Source of the DNA: Gamsiella multidivaricata | Taxonomy: Eukaryota; Mortierellomycota; Mortierellomycetes; Mortierellales; Mortierellaceae | DNA length: 64,000 bases | Assembly (NCBI RefSeq): GCF_025024155.1 | Contig: NW_026251739.1 | Coordinates: 62,001 to 126,000 of the forward strand | Direction: 5' to 3' | Shown here: positions 50,953 to 63,944 of the stretch, one piece after another | Numbering within the stretch: the stretch's first letter is position 1 | Layout: each line of letters begins with the position of its first letter | Position numbers and translations under genes: made by a program | The notes under the pieces: generated by a model | What the model was told of the DNA's origin: nothing | What the model saw: the letters and a program-made list of their open reading frames with translations, nothing else | Databases searched by the model: none

Positions 50953-52029
50953 TTATTGAGGAAAACCTATGCTGCGCGTCCTCTGTCTGCGATTTTTTCC
51001 AGTCATGAGAGTCTTCTCAACTCGCTCCCGGATCCAAGGCGCCAGATTCCCGCATCCGATACAATGTAACCGACTTTTGAAGTTGACGGTCTGGCACTGT
51101 GGACAGACATAGTCTCGCGGCTTGGAGAGTCGGATGTCTGCTCGATGAGCGATTGTTGATTCTACACTGGTTTTGGTATCCGTCTCTGAGTCTTGCGACC
51201 ACGACCACGACGACAATGACGAGGATGGTGATGATGACGGGGATGGAGATGATGACGGAGATGTTGCTGTAGGCGTTGTTGGGGAAGGGGCGGGGGTGGA
51301 TTCTTTCAAGGGTTGCGAGGGGAGTTCGTAGGAGGTTTCGAAACCGCACTCGAAACAGTGATTCAATGCGCCGAGTGGGTATTTGCGCGAAGGTGGTAGA
51401 AGTACTCTCCGATGCCGCGTCAGCTTCGTGATTCCCTCCTCCTGCGTCGTCTCTCCGGTCCGAGATGGTTTTTTAGAATCGTCAGTCAGAAACATCGATA
51501 GCGCCGGCGATACAGTTGGAGTTTTCGTGGCTTCAGAGCTGGAGCGCTTAGGCTGGACCTTGGATTCCATCATGGTGGTGAGGTTATGTTCTGGTGGACG
51601 AAAGTTATGGGTCCCGCATTGGGGACATATGAAATCGCCAGGTTGGAATCCGGGGCGGTATCGTTTCCAAGTCTTTTTTGGTTTGGGTCCTATCCTTGTC
51701 GCTGTCGAGGTTGTTGACTCTGAGGGGTTGATTCGTGGGTTGGAATAGTTCCCGGTAGCACTCAGGAACTTTAGGCGACGATCAAAGCTCGCCAGCTCAT
51801 CTTTGGATATTGATGAACCTTCGGATGATGGTACCGAGTGGTGGTTGGAAATATACTCGGAGCGGACAGCTCCACGCGAATGTTTCTTTAGTGACGGGGC
51901 TGTGAACACCAAGCGTCGCTGTTGTTGGAATGGTAGATCTTCCGAACGGCATACTCTGAGATGCAACGACCAAGTTGAAGCCAGGTTCCTTCCTGTACTG
52001 ATGAGTTCTTTAGCTCTGGTTGATGTCAT
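50953..52029 (-). CDS. RanBP2-type zinc-finger protein, 358 residues
   Basis: An uninterrupted frame from ATG 52029. The C-terminal finger is a full RanBP2-type zinc ribbon: Cys309-x2-Cys312-x3-Asn-x6-Cys323-x2-Cys326. A first knuckle, GDFICPQCGTHNF (Cys135, Cys138 and the typical Asn), has no second CxxC at normal spacing. The next pair is Cys225/Cys228 (HCFECGFE), about 90 residues later, so this finger may carry a long insertion. RanBP2 fingers bind single-stranded RNA or ubiquitin. The linker between fingers has a Ser/Pro/Thr-rich run (about 246-275). The N-terminus is basic and hydroxylated and could be a mitochondrial presequence, but this is uncertain. The gene is divergent from the Sel1-repeat gene with only about 235 bases between starts. 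Confidence 0.8.
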   Translation of the reverse strand: MTSTRAKELISTGRNLASTWSLHLRVCRSEDLPFQQQRRLVFTAPSLKKHSRGAVRSEYISNHHSVPSSEGSSISKDELASFDRRLKFLSATGNYSNPRINPSESTTSTATRIGPKPKKTWKRYRPGFQPGDFICPQCGTHNFRPPEHNLTTMMESKVQPKRSSSEATKTPTVSPALSMFLTDDSKKPSRTGETTQEEGITKLTRHRRVLLPPSRKYPLGALNHCFECGFETSYELPSQPLKESTPAPSPTTPTATSPSSSPSPSSSPSSSLSSWSWSQDSETDTKTSVESTIAHRADIRLSKPRDYVCPQCQTVNFKSRLHCIGCGNLAPWIRERVEKTLMTGKNRRQRTRSIGFPQ

Positions 52030-52264
52030 GGGTGCAAGTCGATGTCGTTCTTCGAAGGTCGGATCGGGGTGCCGAATGGGAGTGTGATCACTTGTTTATT
52101 CCCAAGTGAGCTCTGGGTACCACGCCTTTAAAGCACCATATTTGGATGTCAACAGTCACTTCGTTCGCGGAGCGCGGCTAGAACTCCAGAGGATGCCGGG
52201 GTCAATCTCCTTCAAGGCTCATTCCACCTCTTTGCGATCCGGATCCTATTGCCTTGAATTGACC

Positions 52265-54414
52265 ATGATTCGCAGCTCTGCCATCAAGCATGCTCATGCC
52301 GCCTCGGGTACCTCAGGGGTCGGTGTCACAGCCATAAGGCCCGTCGCCAGACCCAGACGTCGTCCGCGAACCTACACGGTCATATACAAACCATCCATCC
52401 GGGGACTTGCGACGTCCTCGGGTTCCTCAGCACCAAAGTCGATACCGGGACCACAATCTTCTGTCGGCACTGTGCCATCATCAACGAGCTTGAGTACCAG
52501 GAGAGCTTATCCAAGAGCAGGAAACAAATCAGGAGTAACTTTCAATCGCCCTGAAGTCCAGCTCATGGCTCCAATGTCGTCGTCATCATCATCGCCAATA
52601 ACGCGATCCTCGACCACGGGTTCACCAACAATGGATGTCGACGACGACGTGATATATCGGAAGGAAGGCGACAAGATTGTACGCGTCGAGTCTGGCCGCC
52701 ATGAGCCTAAGTTACCTGTCAGTGGACTCTTTTCGCAGTTTCATTCTTCGCAAGCAGAGTAGGTGATAAAAACGGAAATAATTCTTGTACTCCCCTTTCC
52801 TCCAATGAGTGCTTTCTTTGTAGTAACACTCGCCTTTTTTTTTTTTTTTTTTTTTTTTTTTGCAGGCCTCTTCATACTGAGCAGGAAAAGATCAAGCCTT
52901 CAAAGACAACAGACACTGTGGATGTAAGCACATTAACGCTTCGAGGTACGAATACATGGATTGTGTGGAACATATATGATGAGCATACTGTGAGAAGCTG
53001 TATATACATGCATTCTGATATTGGTGATGAAAAAAAAAAAATTAGATGTGCTGCCGAATGACCAGCTTCTTCAGCAGTTGATCACTCAAAGCAAAGTGAA
53101 TGCGAGTTTAGACGAGGTCAAGGATCTATATCAGGCTGTGCTAAAGACCCTGCCATTGCCCGAGGACGATCCAAAACGCGTTCAGGTCGAGAAGGAGTTT
53201 TCTAACGGTAAGACTGCGCGATCGCGAAAAAAAATAAAAAATAAAAAAATTGAAAGTTAAAGCGAAACCTTTATGCCATCTAACTTGTGAGTTGCTTTTT
53301 TTTCTTTGTATCTTCTGTTAAGCCTCGAAAAAAATGGACGCGATGTTTTACATGCTGGCCTCTTGGCCACTCCGATTCAGTCGAGGTAAGCAACGGGCGC
53401 TAGTTTTTTATTTCTGTTAATGAGAAGCCCTTTTGCCGACTGAGTCGAATTTTTTTTCTTGCCACAGCCATGTAAACGGGCCATTGACTGAATTTTTTTT
53501 CTCGAACTTTACATCTCTGATACGCCATAGATGGTGCACCTTTAGCGGCCGCTATTATGAAGCTGGCAATCAATAATGGTGACGCATATTGCAGATACCC
53601 CTATGCTGCGTTGCTCTACCGTGGAGCCAAAGGATTCCCCGCAGACCGCGCCAAAGGGCGAGCGTACATGGAGGTGCTGGCCAACCCCAAGAACAAGAGG
53701 TTCAAGGGTATTCCCGTAGCGATGACGGCCCTGGCTGGTATCTATGTCCGTGAAGACAAGAACTATGAGGGTGCACGAGATTTGTACGTCAAGGCTGCCC
53801 ATGCTGGCGAACCCCAGGCCAGCGTTGCCCTTGGACGGATGTATCTCAGCGGGGAGCTTCCTCGTGATACTGCCATGGCTCGCAAATACTTTGAGATAGC
53901 AACCAAGAGCGATGAAAGTAGCCCAGAGGCCCATTTTTTGCTGGGGTCCATGGAGATGGACCAAGAGAAACCCAATTTCAAGGGTGCGTTCCAGCATTTC
54001 CAAAAGGCCGCTTCCAAGGGCCTGCCAGAGGCTCAATACAACGTCGGACTCGCCTATTTTCGAGGCGTGGGCGTTCCCAAGAACGACGCGCTGGCGATCG
54101 AGTACTGGAAAATGTCTGGGCAGCAAGGTTTTGGGCTCGCGCAACTGAGTTTGGGAGCGTACTACTTCCAGAATGAGGAGCCGCCAAAGGAGCCGGAGGA
54201 GGAACGTGCCGTAGGCTCGACCAAGACGGCCTTCAGACACGAGTGGGATCTGTCCAAGAGGGACCTGAGTCAAGCACAGAAATGGTTTACTTTGGCAAGT
54301 CGTCGGCCGGGCGACCTGGGACTGGAGGGGGCGCGGTTGAAGGCCCAGGTGGAAGAGGCGATCAAGAAGGGTGGGGGCGGAAGAAGACAAGACCGACCTT
54401 GTACTATCATGTAG
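52265..54414 (+). CDS. Mitochondrial-type Sel1-repeat protein ending in a CaaX-like motif
   Basis: Five exons, 52265-52758, 52866-52945, 53046-53207, 53323-53385 and 53531-54414, give a 560-residue protein. I chose ATG 52265 because it begins a basic, hydroxylated, acid-free N-terminus (MIRSSAIKHAHAASG ... RRRPRTYTV ... RGLATSS) typical of a mitochondrial presequence; an in-frame ATG at 52193 would add 24 residues. A Ser-rich linker follows. From about residue 300 come at least four Sel1-like repeats (for example ALGRMYLSGELPRDTAMARKYF and AQYNVGLAYFRGVGVPKNDA), which form helical scaffolds for protein binding. The last four residues are Cys-Thr-Ile-Met, which fits a CaaX prenylation signal. 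Its partners are unknown. Confidence 0.83.
52828..52861. repeat. Poly-T run at the 3' end of an intron
   Basis: About 30 T residues directly precede GCAG at the acceptor of the first intron of the Sel1-repeat gene, forming an extreme polypyrimidine tract. Confidence 0.9.
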
Positions 54415-55812
<1,398 letters not shown>

Positions 55813-57762
55813 ATGGCCGGTGTCGGTATGCCAGCCTCGGGGTTGATGATGGCCACCCCTCTCCAGGCGACAACACATCAACTGCACCAACAGCAGGAAT
55901 GGGTACCTTCCTTGATCGCAAAACGCATTGCATCCTGGAAATACATCGCCCGCGTCCTTCAGGGCGGCACGGTCCTCTACAACACCGCCCTGGTCTCTGA
56001 AAATGAGATGAGGCAGCTCTGGTCAGAGGAGAAGATGCAGCGGAGGTAAGGATTCACTTGCAGTGTCCTTTCTCTACTTTATTTGAGATGCATATTGGGG
56101 TTTGGATGATGATGGGTGTTGGTGGGTGCCTGCACAGTGCGTGCATGCGAAGAACGGAGGAGGCATGGGCCTTGCTTTTTTCCTTTTTTTTTTTTTTTTT
56201 TTTTTTCTTCCCATCATCGCACGACGATCCGCATCGGATTTTTGTTCTGGAGGAAAGAAAGCCTACCATTCACACTCTTTTGGGTGGGAAAGCTGAGGCA
56301 CAACCAGTTACAACCCAGGCCCTTCTTCCTCCTTTACCTTCTCACTCCCCAAAAAAACAAAAAAAGTGCGATAGCAGATCAACCTTTTTTTTCATAACCT
56401 TCTCGTGCAACCCACGGAGTATGCACCTCTTTTTGGGACCCCGCAACTCAATATGGGCGCGAGAGGGAGTTTTATTAAAACAATCCTTTGGACACTAAAA
56501 AAATGAGAGATCTCGATCGATGTCTTATTATTGCCCTCACTAACGCTCTACCTACTCATATCTGGTTTTTTTGTGTGAATTACCTATATAGGTCGTTATC
56601 GTTCTTCTTCCTGGGCACATCATTAGCATCGATCCTAGAGATCCCGAACACGATCGACTGCATAAAGGCGTTAAATCAGGTCCTGCAGGAATATGAGTCC
56701 TTTCTCGCCGCGGAAGCGAGATCCAAATCTGTAAGGTCCAAGATAGAGAGATTGATTTTGATGATGATGATCCTCAGATCCTCAGAGCCTCAGGATTGTG
56801 GAAGGAAGGGAAGGGAGGAGGAGGAGGAGGGGAACGGGCAACAGGAGGGTGCTGCAGACAGTTCGTGTCGCGTTACACTTCATTTTAAACTCGATCGACG
56901 CGTTAATTAATCGATTTCATATATATATATTTTGGATCGGACGCACATGCATAGATATTTTCTATCCGGAAAGGAAACACAGATCTCAAACCGTTTGAAG
57001 AAACAACCGAATATTCACATCTCGACGTTAGGAACATGGTACGTGCATTCTTATCTGACCTTTCCATCGCTATATTCTTTTTTTTTTTTGGAGAGAAAGC
57101 CGCCTTCTTATCGAACGCCTAATCAACTTCTTGTCCTTCTCCTCACCCTCCCCCTGGCCAACGGTTTTTTTTTCTCAACAAGCCATTCAACCTAGACTAT
57201 GTGATCACCGCCTCAACACTTTGTGACATGGTTGGACAGGTCTACGAGAAACTAAGGCTGCAGCTGCTTCACGAACATGTCTGGCCCTTGATCACCCTCG
57301 AGGCCTTTCAAAAAGTCGACGCACGGTTCAAGGTTAGTAATAGTCTGTTAAATCGTCTCTTCTTTGAGTCTGACTCTTTTTTTTCTTTTTTCTTTTTTCT
57401 TTTTTTTTTTTTTTTTACTCAATCATACTTTTTGTCCACACCATCCATCGCCCCCCTCCACAATTGAATGAATGAATGAACCCACCACCATCCTCCACAC
57501 TATGTTGTATGCATACATATATTTTTTTATTGTATTATCATTATCTTCTTTTTACTTTTTTTTTTGTACGACAAACAAAATACGCCCGACTGTGTTAACA
57601 CGCGATCGATCTATCTTATCTTTTGCCCATGTGTAGAAAATCCTGATGATGGTGTACAAAGAAATCGAAGCTGTGGCCCGGGAGGTGATGGTCCAGGAAC
57701 TGAACACGATGGATCCCCTGGGATTATCGGCATCCACATTTAACTACGATGACTTTGAATAA
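55813..57762 (+). CDS. Unrecognised 243-residue helical protein
   Basis: Five exons, 55813-56045, 56592-56730, 56955-57038, 57183-57332 and 57637-57762, join in frame with GTAAGG, GTAAGG, GTACGT and GTTAGT donors. After a Met/Gln-rich start, the protein is mainly helical: LIAKRIASWKYIARVLQGG, ALNQVLQEYESFL, VITASTLCDMVGQVYEKLRL, VDARFKKILMMVYKEIEAV, ending NYDDFE. There is one hydrophobic stretch (SLSFFFLGTSLASILEI, about 79-95) that could be a buried helix or a weak membrane segment. The exon 4 acceptor (AACAAG, giving PFNLDYVIT) was chosen over the nearby CTAG because only it keeps the frame. The pattern looks conserved, but I do not recall the family. Long T runs sit in the introns. Confidence 0.72.
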
Positions 57763-57881
57763 TAATAATAAAATAGCTTTTTTTTTTTTTTTTTTTTTTC
57801 TTTTCTTTTCTTTTGGTCAAATTGTGCGTCTATGATCGATAAGCATAAGAGGTGATACAATCCATCATCATCATCATCGCT

Positions 57882-57923
<42 letters not shown>

Positions 57924-58133
57924 CGCGTCTATCGCCTTGGTAGTTAAACCATCGCGAGTTTTCATGTGTTCAATAGGTCAATAGTCTTATAGGACACTAA
58001 GTTCATCAGGTTTATTGGTTTATTGGTTTGTTGGTTCTGGTTTTTTTACATTTTCAGACCTTGGACTATAATACAACGCTTGTTTGTTTGGGGTGTTTTT
58101 TTTAGGGAGGGTAGCGAATGCCAACGGTCGCAC
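57763..58133. other. Convergent 3' regions with long A and T runs
   Basis: 371 bases between convergent genes. A T run (57778-57799) and an A run of about 38 bases (57883-57920) lie close together and could pair as an imperfect hairpin. TTATTGGTT is repeated near 58013-58030. No gene is seen. Confidence 0.6.
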
Positions 58134-58866
58134 TTAGCAATCCTTTTCCTGCAACCAAGTACCAGCCCTGCAGCGACTGCAAGTCCCGCCAGCCTTTGGA
58201 GCCCCAGGTCGTCCGAGCATCTCCTCTGCAATCACCGGCACGTAAAAGCACTGCGTGCATCGCAGATGGTGTCGCTGGTACTGCATCCTGCACGCAATGC
58301 ACAAGATCGCCGTCTTGCCCCATCGCTTCGGGTTCAAGTTGACCTCACCCGCCTGCCGTGCCTGCTTCCACAACAGTTTGTCGAATCCATTGAGCACAAG
58401 TCGACACGACGTGCAGTCCGGATCCAGCATCTCGTCATCATCCGCCATGCTCTCTCGATGACCACGATCGGCAGTCGAGACCGAACCTGAGGACAATCCC
58501 ACATTCGACGCGTCCGTGACATATTGAAGGTCTTGTGCTCTAGGACGAGCCTTGCGTAGGACGCGACCAGGCAGGAACTTGGAGGACTTTGGCAAGTTAC
58601 CCGTGGTTGACTCCATACCCTTGGAGTACTCTAGATTGTGCAGTTCGCGTTCCAGTGCATGCGGATCCAAGTCATTCACCAAAAGAAACTCTGCTGTCGC
58701 GGAATTCGATGGCCCGATGGGCTGGTTGCTTTCGGTAATGTCATTGGCAGCACGATCATCGCTACCAACCTCTTTGCCCTCCCCTTCCAGTGCGGATGGC
58801 CCTGCGTCCTGCTCAATAGTTGCGCCAGGGTGATCATTGGAGGTAGAAGCTGGCGACTCTGCCGAA

Positions 58867-58899
<33 letters not shown>

Positions 58900-61487
58900 G
58901 TAGCCGCTCGCTTTTTTTCGATCTGCTGCCTGCGTTTTGCCTCGATCTGCTCCAACGCTGAATCGAAAAAGCTGTTCTTGCCGTGGGGTGGGATCGCAGC
59001 CGTGGTCGTGTCAGAGATCGATCGCTGTCGCGTACGGGTTCTTCCAGCCACGGTCGGCCCCTGTTGGGAGGGACCAAACAATGGCGGTGGTGGCGGAGCA
59101 GTTGCTCGGGTTGGTGTCGCAGGTGGAGTGCTGGAAGTGTCCGATCCTCGCGATGCTGCCGTATAGGTGATAGATCGCGCGTTAGAGGAGAAACTCGAGC
59201 GCCGGGATGTCGTAGTGAGCTCTCCCTTGGACGGCGTCACCTGTCTGGAGTGAGGTGGGGAAGGCGGTGAATTGCGCTTGGAACTCGGTATCATGGATGC
59301 CTTTGCGCGCTGACCAGCATCCTCTGAGGCTGTGAAAAGGGTCAAAGACTTCTTTCGGAGACGATTTGAGATCTTGTCCGGTGCCTCCATACGATTCATC
59401 CTCAAGTCCAAGCACTCGCTCTTGACGTTGTGCGAGTCCCGGTCATCGCCTGCCTTATGCTCCTGTTCCATCTCGTGATCAGGATCTGTCGTTGCCTCTG
59501 AAATTTCTCTGCTACCGCCCTCCTGGCGCCGCCTTTCCTCACGTTTCCTCAAGCGCTTCTCCTTCAAAACCTTCTCAATGTCGTCATACGTCTGCACCAG
59601 GCCCGAAACCCCTCCGCGTATTGCACGAGTGGCTGTAGGATGAAATGTGGTTGTAGAAGACTGTGCCGACACACTGGATCTCTTTGCGGATGCTCGACTG
59701 CCTGAAGCCCTGGTGAAAACAACTGGCGGCGTAGACCTATTTGTTGATGCAGATCCCTCCCTGTCGTTCTGATGATGAGATACCCGACGGTTCTGATTCC
59801 TGTCCTGGCTATGATCCGGACTCTCTTCATCATCCGATGGTGTATAAGCGGCCTGCTGTCGAGCTATTGCTTCCTGAACAACCTCTTCCAACAGCTCAAA
59901 TTCCCTGTCATGGTTTCCAATGACCTTGTTGACGCGACAATTTCTAGTCGGAAAGTTATCCCAGGACAGTGGCAATGCAGCCCTCGACGTCCTGATATCA
60001 TCCAACGCCATATTCGATATCGCAAATACATCAAAAGTTGGTGTCCCTGCATGCGAGGCTGCTGAATTTGGTTGAAATCCGCTTTTGTAGTCAGCAGCAG
60101 CGTTGCTTAACCTTGCTCCTGTCGGGTCGTATAATTCCAAACTCCTACTGCTGGTGGCACTACTCTGACGCTGGTGTTTCTGATGGGAATGATGGCTGAG
60201 TCCAGATTTGGCAAACGCATCCATGTCCGTATCCATATCCATGCGAGGAGTACTGTTGCCGCCATGGATGTCCCTCTCCTTCAACGGGTGCTGGAAGAAT
60301 GCATAACCCGGTCGCCCTGACTCGATCGACTCCAGGAGCTTTTCCAAATCCTGTTTTGCCTCAAGCCGATTTTGCGATTCCGTATTGCTGCCGATGGTAC
60401 TTTGGTCATCCATTGACTGACTCATATCATCCATGTTTCCATCGTTGTGTTCGTCATCGCGTTGGTGCTCATGTACCCGATCCGAAGCAACCGCAGCATT
60501 CTCGGCACGATTCGTGGCAGTCTGATAATCATCCACATTCTTCAGGATCTCAACCTGCAGCTGTTGCTCCGTGTCCGGTTGGATCCTGAGGGTGATGCCA
60601 GGGATACGGTCGACAATCGAGGGATGGACTGGGATGGCCTGCTTGCGTTTTTTGCGTATACGCTCTGGATGTTGTTGTGTCCCCGATGTTGAGGCGCCCG
60701 CAATCGAGGATATTGACTCAGAGAACGAGAAGGGCGTTGTCGACGATGATGATGATACAGACTGAGGTACAGCAGAGGTTGACGTGGCCAAGCCAGCCAT
60801 GGAATGGGATGCTCCTAGTTGCGGCGACGGCGTAAGAGGAAGGACAGGTGAACTGGAGGGTGATCGCTCGCCTGCGAGGGAAGCACCGTGGATGAGATGA
60901 GGTGGATGCTCATTCTTAAGTTGTGAATGAGATTCCACTGAGGTCGGCCGCAAAAACGATCCCTGTGAGTGGCCAAAGCCATGCCCGCCAAATGCTCTGG
61001 AGATCGATGGTCCGCGCCCAGGGTCCGTGGGTGGGAATGCTGCATGCTGCGACATACCGCTATATGGATGATATGGGTGATATTGGTAGTGCTGTAGTGG
61101 TGTCCGCGGCACGGATGGTGATGGTGGTAGTGATGGTTGCCGAGGCTGCTGCTCCTGCTGTGATTTGTGCTTTCCTAGCCGCCGGCATCTCCTCTCCTCC
61201 TTCAGTTGGCGCTGGCGCTCTTCTCGCAGCCGCTTGTCTCGCTCCTTGCGTTCCTTCACAAGCTGCTCCCGCCTGTCGAACTCGACCTGGAAGACATCGG
61301 TGAGCTTCTCGAACTCCTCATACGAGTCCATGATACGTTGGAAGGCTTTCTGCGCAACGGCCTGATTGTCTGTGCGGTCCTCGGGATAGAGATGATAAGT
61401 GATGTTGCTCTTGGGCAGATCATAGCCGGGATGGTCCCGCGTGAGATCGTAGCCGCCGGCGACATTTGACTCGGTATTGAACTGCAT
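58134..61487 (-). CDS. Large coiled-coil / CxxC protein, 1,117 residues, function unknown
   Basis: A single uninterrupted frame. ATG 61487 (MQFNTESNVAGGYDLTRD) is taken as the start because the 59 in-frame codons upstream are low complexity and look like leader. An N-terminal charged coiled coil (about 85-125, dense in Arg/Glu/Lys) is followed by long Ser/Pro/Gln-rich disordered sequence, a KKRKQ basic patch, a second KEKRLRKREERRR helix and a run of about 13 Ala near residue 930. The C-terminal 100 residues are well ordered and carry four CxxC pairs (CTSC, CIAC, CTQC, CSRC) around WKQARQAGEVNLNPKRWGK, a likely pair of zinc sites. This looks like a nuclear regulator, but I recognise no family. 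Confidence 0.82.
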
Positions 61488-63944
61488 TTTGACCACTATG
61501 TGCTTGGATGTATATGATAGGTGGAGGGAGGCTGTAGGGAACAAGAGCAGAACAAAACGATCGGTCAATATCAGAGTCAAGGAAGCGACGATCGTCTGCT
61601 GTGTCCGCGGCTGGGAGGAGGAGGATGAACAGCTACAACCACGTTGTTTCGTCGCAGTTGTCAACGATCAAAAAGCACCAGCATCGCACCACATCGCATC
61701 GTACGCATCAGAGCAAAGGGAGTGCTACTGGCGACGTTCCACGGACAAAATGGTCATCATCTCTGAGCTTTATAGACAAGACTTCCCTTCTTGGGGAACA
61801 AGGCTTTGAGTACATGATGATCGGCCACGCGCAAAGATAGGGGTTTGTTCTATCACACTTCTCTTTACCTCCGACAAAAAAAGATGCCTTCAATGCTGAG
61901 ATGCACTTGCACGGAGCAGCTCAAAAATGGACGCTAGCAAAACGTCAGTCGATCCCAGGAAGCCAAAGGATCCTCGACGAATAACCAAAAGGATGCGAGC
62001 GAAAGAGGATCAGCGGCGAGGATGGAAGATGCTGGAAGAGAGAGAGTAAATAAAAGGACTCATCATGTTAGGCAATAACACAATATAATCAATTTAATGC
62101 AGGTTTTGACTACGGTGGACTCAGGGCGACAACACAGACGCTTTGTCTGGATGTCAGTGGCCATCAAAGCAGCCTTGACAAACATGGCAAAGGCCCAATG
62201 CACAAGAGGAATGAAAACCCGATTGACCGCATAGCAGTAAAATGAATGACATCCTCGTCTTCCTTAGATAACCACCCCCAACCACTCCTGGTACTATTCT
62301 CCTTTGTGGAAAGGCACCGGTACCCCGTCTGGGCCATCGTGAGCTCTACACCTCATGTACTTTGAGGAAGTAGTATAGCAACCAGCTTGCAGACAAGCTT
62401 GGCAATGTACGTCTATCTGGAATAAAACAAAGGCTGTACCCGTATTTGCCATCCAGGGCGCCAAGGACCCGTTTCTGCTCCAACAGCTACAGTTCCAGCC
62501 TGACTGACTTCTGTTGCCAATCTTCCATGCGAATACTTTCTCAAGAACATCTCCCTCCCATATCCATCCCCACATCACTGGTTGCCTTTCTCTTCTTTTT
62601 TCTTTTTGCACATGAAGCATCAAAAAGTCCACAAGATAAAATAAACATCAAAAGGTGTTGTTTGCATCCCAAGATGCCACGTCGGGTGCAACAGCCTCCA
62701 AATCCTCCACGAGCAAGCAACAAAGTATTGAAAAAGATAGATGGAGATCATAAGGAAACGACGACATCTTCTATTCCGGCGCCGTTTTTTTTTGTCTTCA
62801 ACTGTTTAACTCTGAACGCAGTTGTGGTTTATCAAAGCACATCCACCACCGGACCTGAAGAGCGACAATAGGAACGCCAGCAGTAAGGATGAAAGTGCGC
62901 TACTTGGCGCATATCAAATTGAAATAAAGAATATGTTACCTACCTGACCTTCGGACAGTGCGATGAGCCGGTGGCTGCGCTGGCTTTTGATGATGACTGT
63001 TGAAGCGTCTGAAGAAAAGAGGACAACGAAAAAACCTCCTTTGACCAATCTAGGGGGGGTTGTTTGTTCAGCAGACGGATGGGTGAGTACAGGCATCACA
63101 GCAGCATTGACAACAACACGTAAAGGATGCATGGTGAAGCAATAAATTCGGGACCGGGCTGGCATCCCCTCCATTATCATGCTCTGCCCCTCCGCACTCT
63201 GGAGTCCATTTCCTTGCCCGTGCTATGGACTTTGCACATGCATCACCTTGGATGACGATAAACAAGAGGATTAAAGGAAGACGATGGGTAGGTGTCCCTC
63301 TGGGTAGCCTATGATGTATACCTACGGTTTGGTCTATTGCTCTTGGCCGATGTTTTCCGGTTTGCGAGCAGCAGAGGCGTGTGTGCGATGCGTCTTCTGG
63401 GTCTGTCTCGACCGTCGGCGTGTAGCGCTGTGGGATGGATATGAAGAAGGAAAAAAGAAAATAAAAGACCGATCTATATAGCTACTCAATAGGTGGATCA
63501 ATTCAATGGCGAGGGGAGTCAAACTAAAACTTGGGGCGAATCAAATTTGGGGAAACGGAAGAGGGAAGAGAGAGAGGAAGGAAAAGAGTGCAGGGAACGG
63601 TCGCGAGCGAGCGCACTCCTCCTCCTTTTATACGAAACTACGCCACTCCGGCCCTCCTCCCTGCCGCCCCCTCCCCTCCCCACAGCCTTCCCCCGGGGGC
63701 ACGTCCAGCGCCGAGGCCCCGCTGTGGACTCGACTGCGGGGCTCGGCTCGCACAGCGCTCCCCAGCAACCAGCACTCCTGCCCCTCACCCGCACCATGAT
63801 CCTCCCCCTCCACCCCCGCAGGAGAGTCCTCCACCGAGAACCGCAACCGTTGCCATCCCAGCCCCCCTTGCCTGGCTCCTAACAGGCCCACGCTCCTCCT
63901 CCAGAGCACCTCCCCGCTTCACCAGTACCCTTCCCCCACTCGCG
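61488..63944. other. Intergenic region
   Basis: 2.46 kb before a possible new gene. No gene is convincingly supported. Short open frames near 62294-62450 and 62914-63265 (minus strand) contain Cys-rich or hydrophobic peptides but no domain. AATAAA-like and TATATA (63474-63480) elements occur, and 63600-63940 is C-rich, resembling a promoter or leader. Confidence 0.45.

Noticed and set aside
52106..52264. Upstream extension of the Sel1-repeat frame
   Set aside because: It begins with GTG and the first ATG (52193) adds atypical sequence; the ATG at 52265 starts a good mitochondrial presequence.
62294..62632. Short Cys-rich minus-strand peptide with a TTCCAG acceptor-like site
   Set aside because: No signal peptide, upstream exon or recognisable domain could be connected to it.
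62914..63265. Overlapping minus-strand open frames with a GTAGGT donor-like end
   Set aside because: Frames contain Cys or hydrophobic clusters but no domain, and the downstream exon cannot be found.
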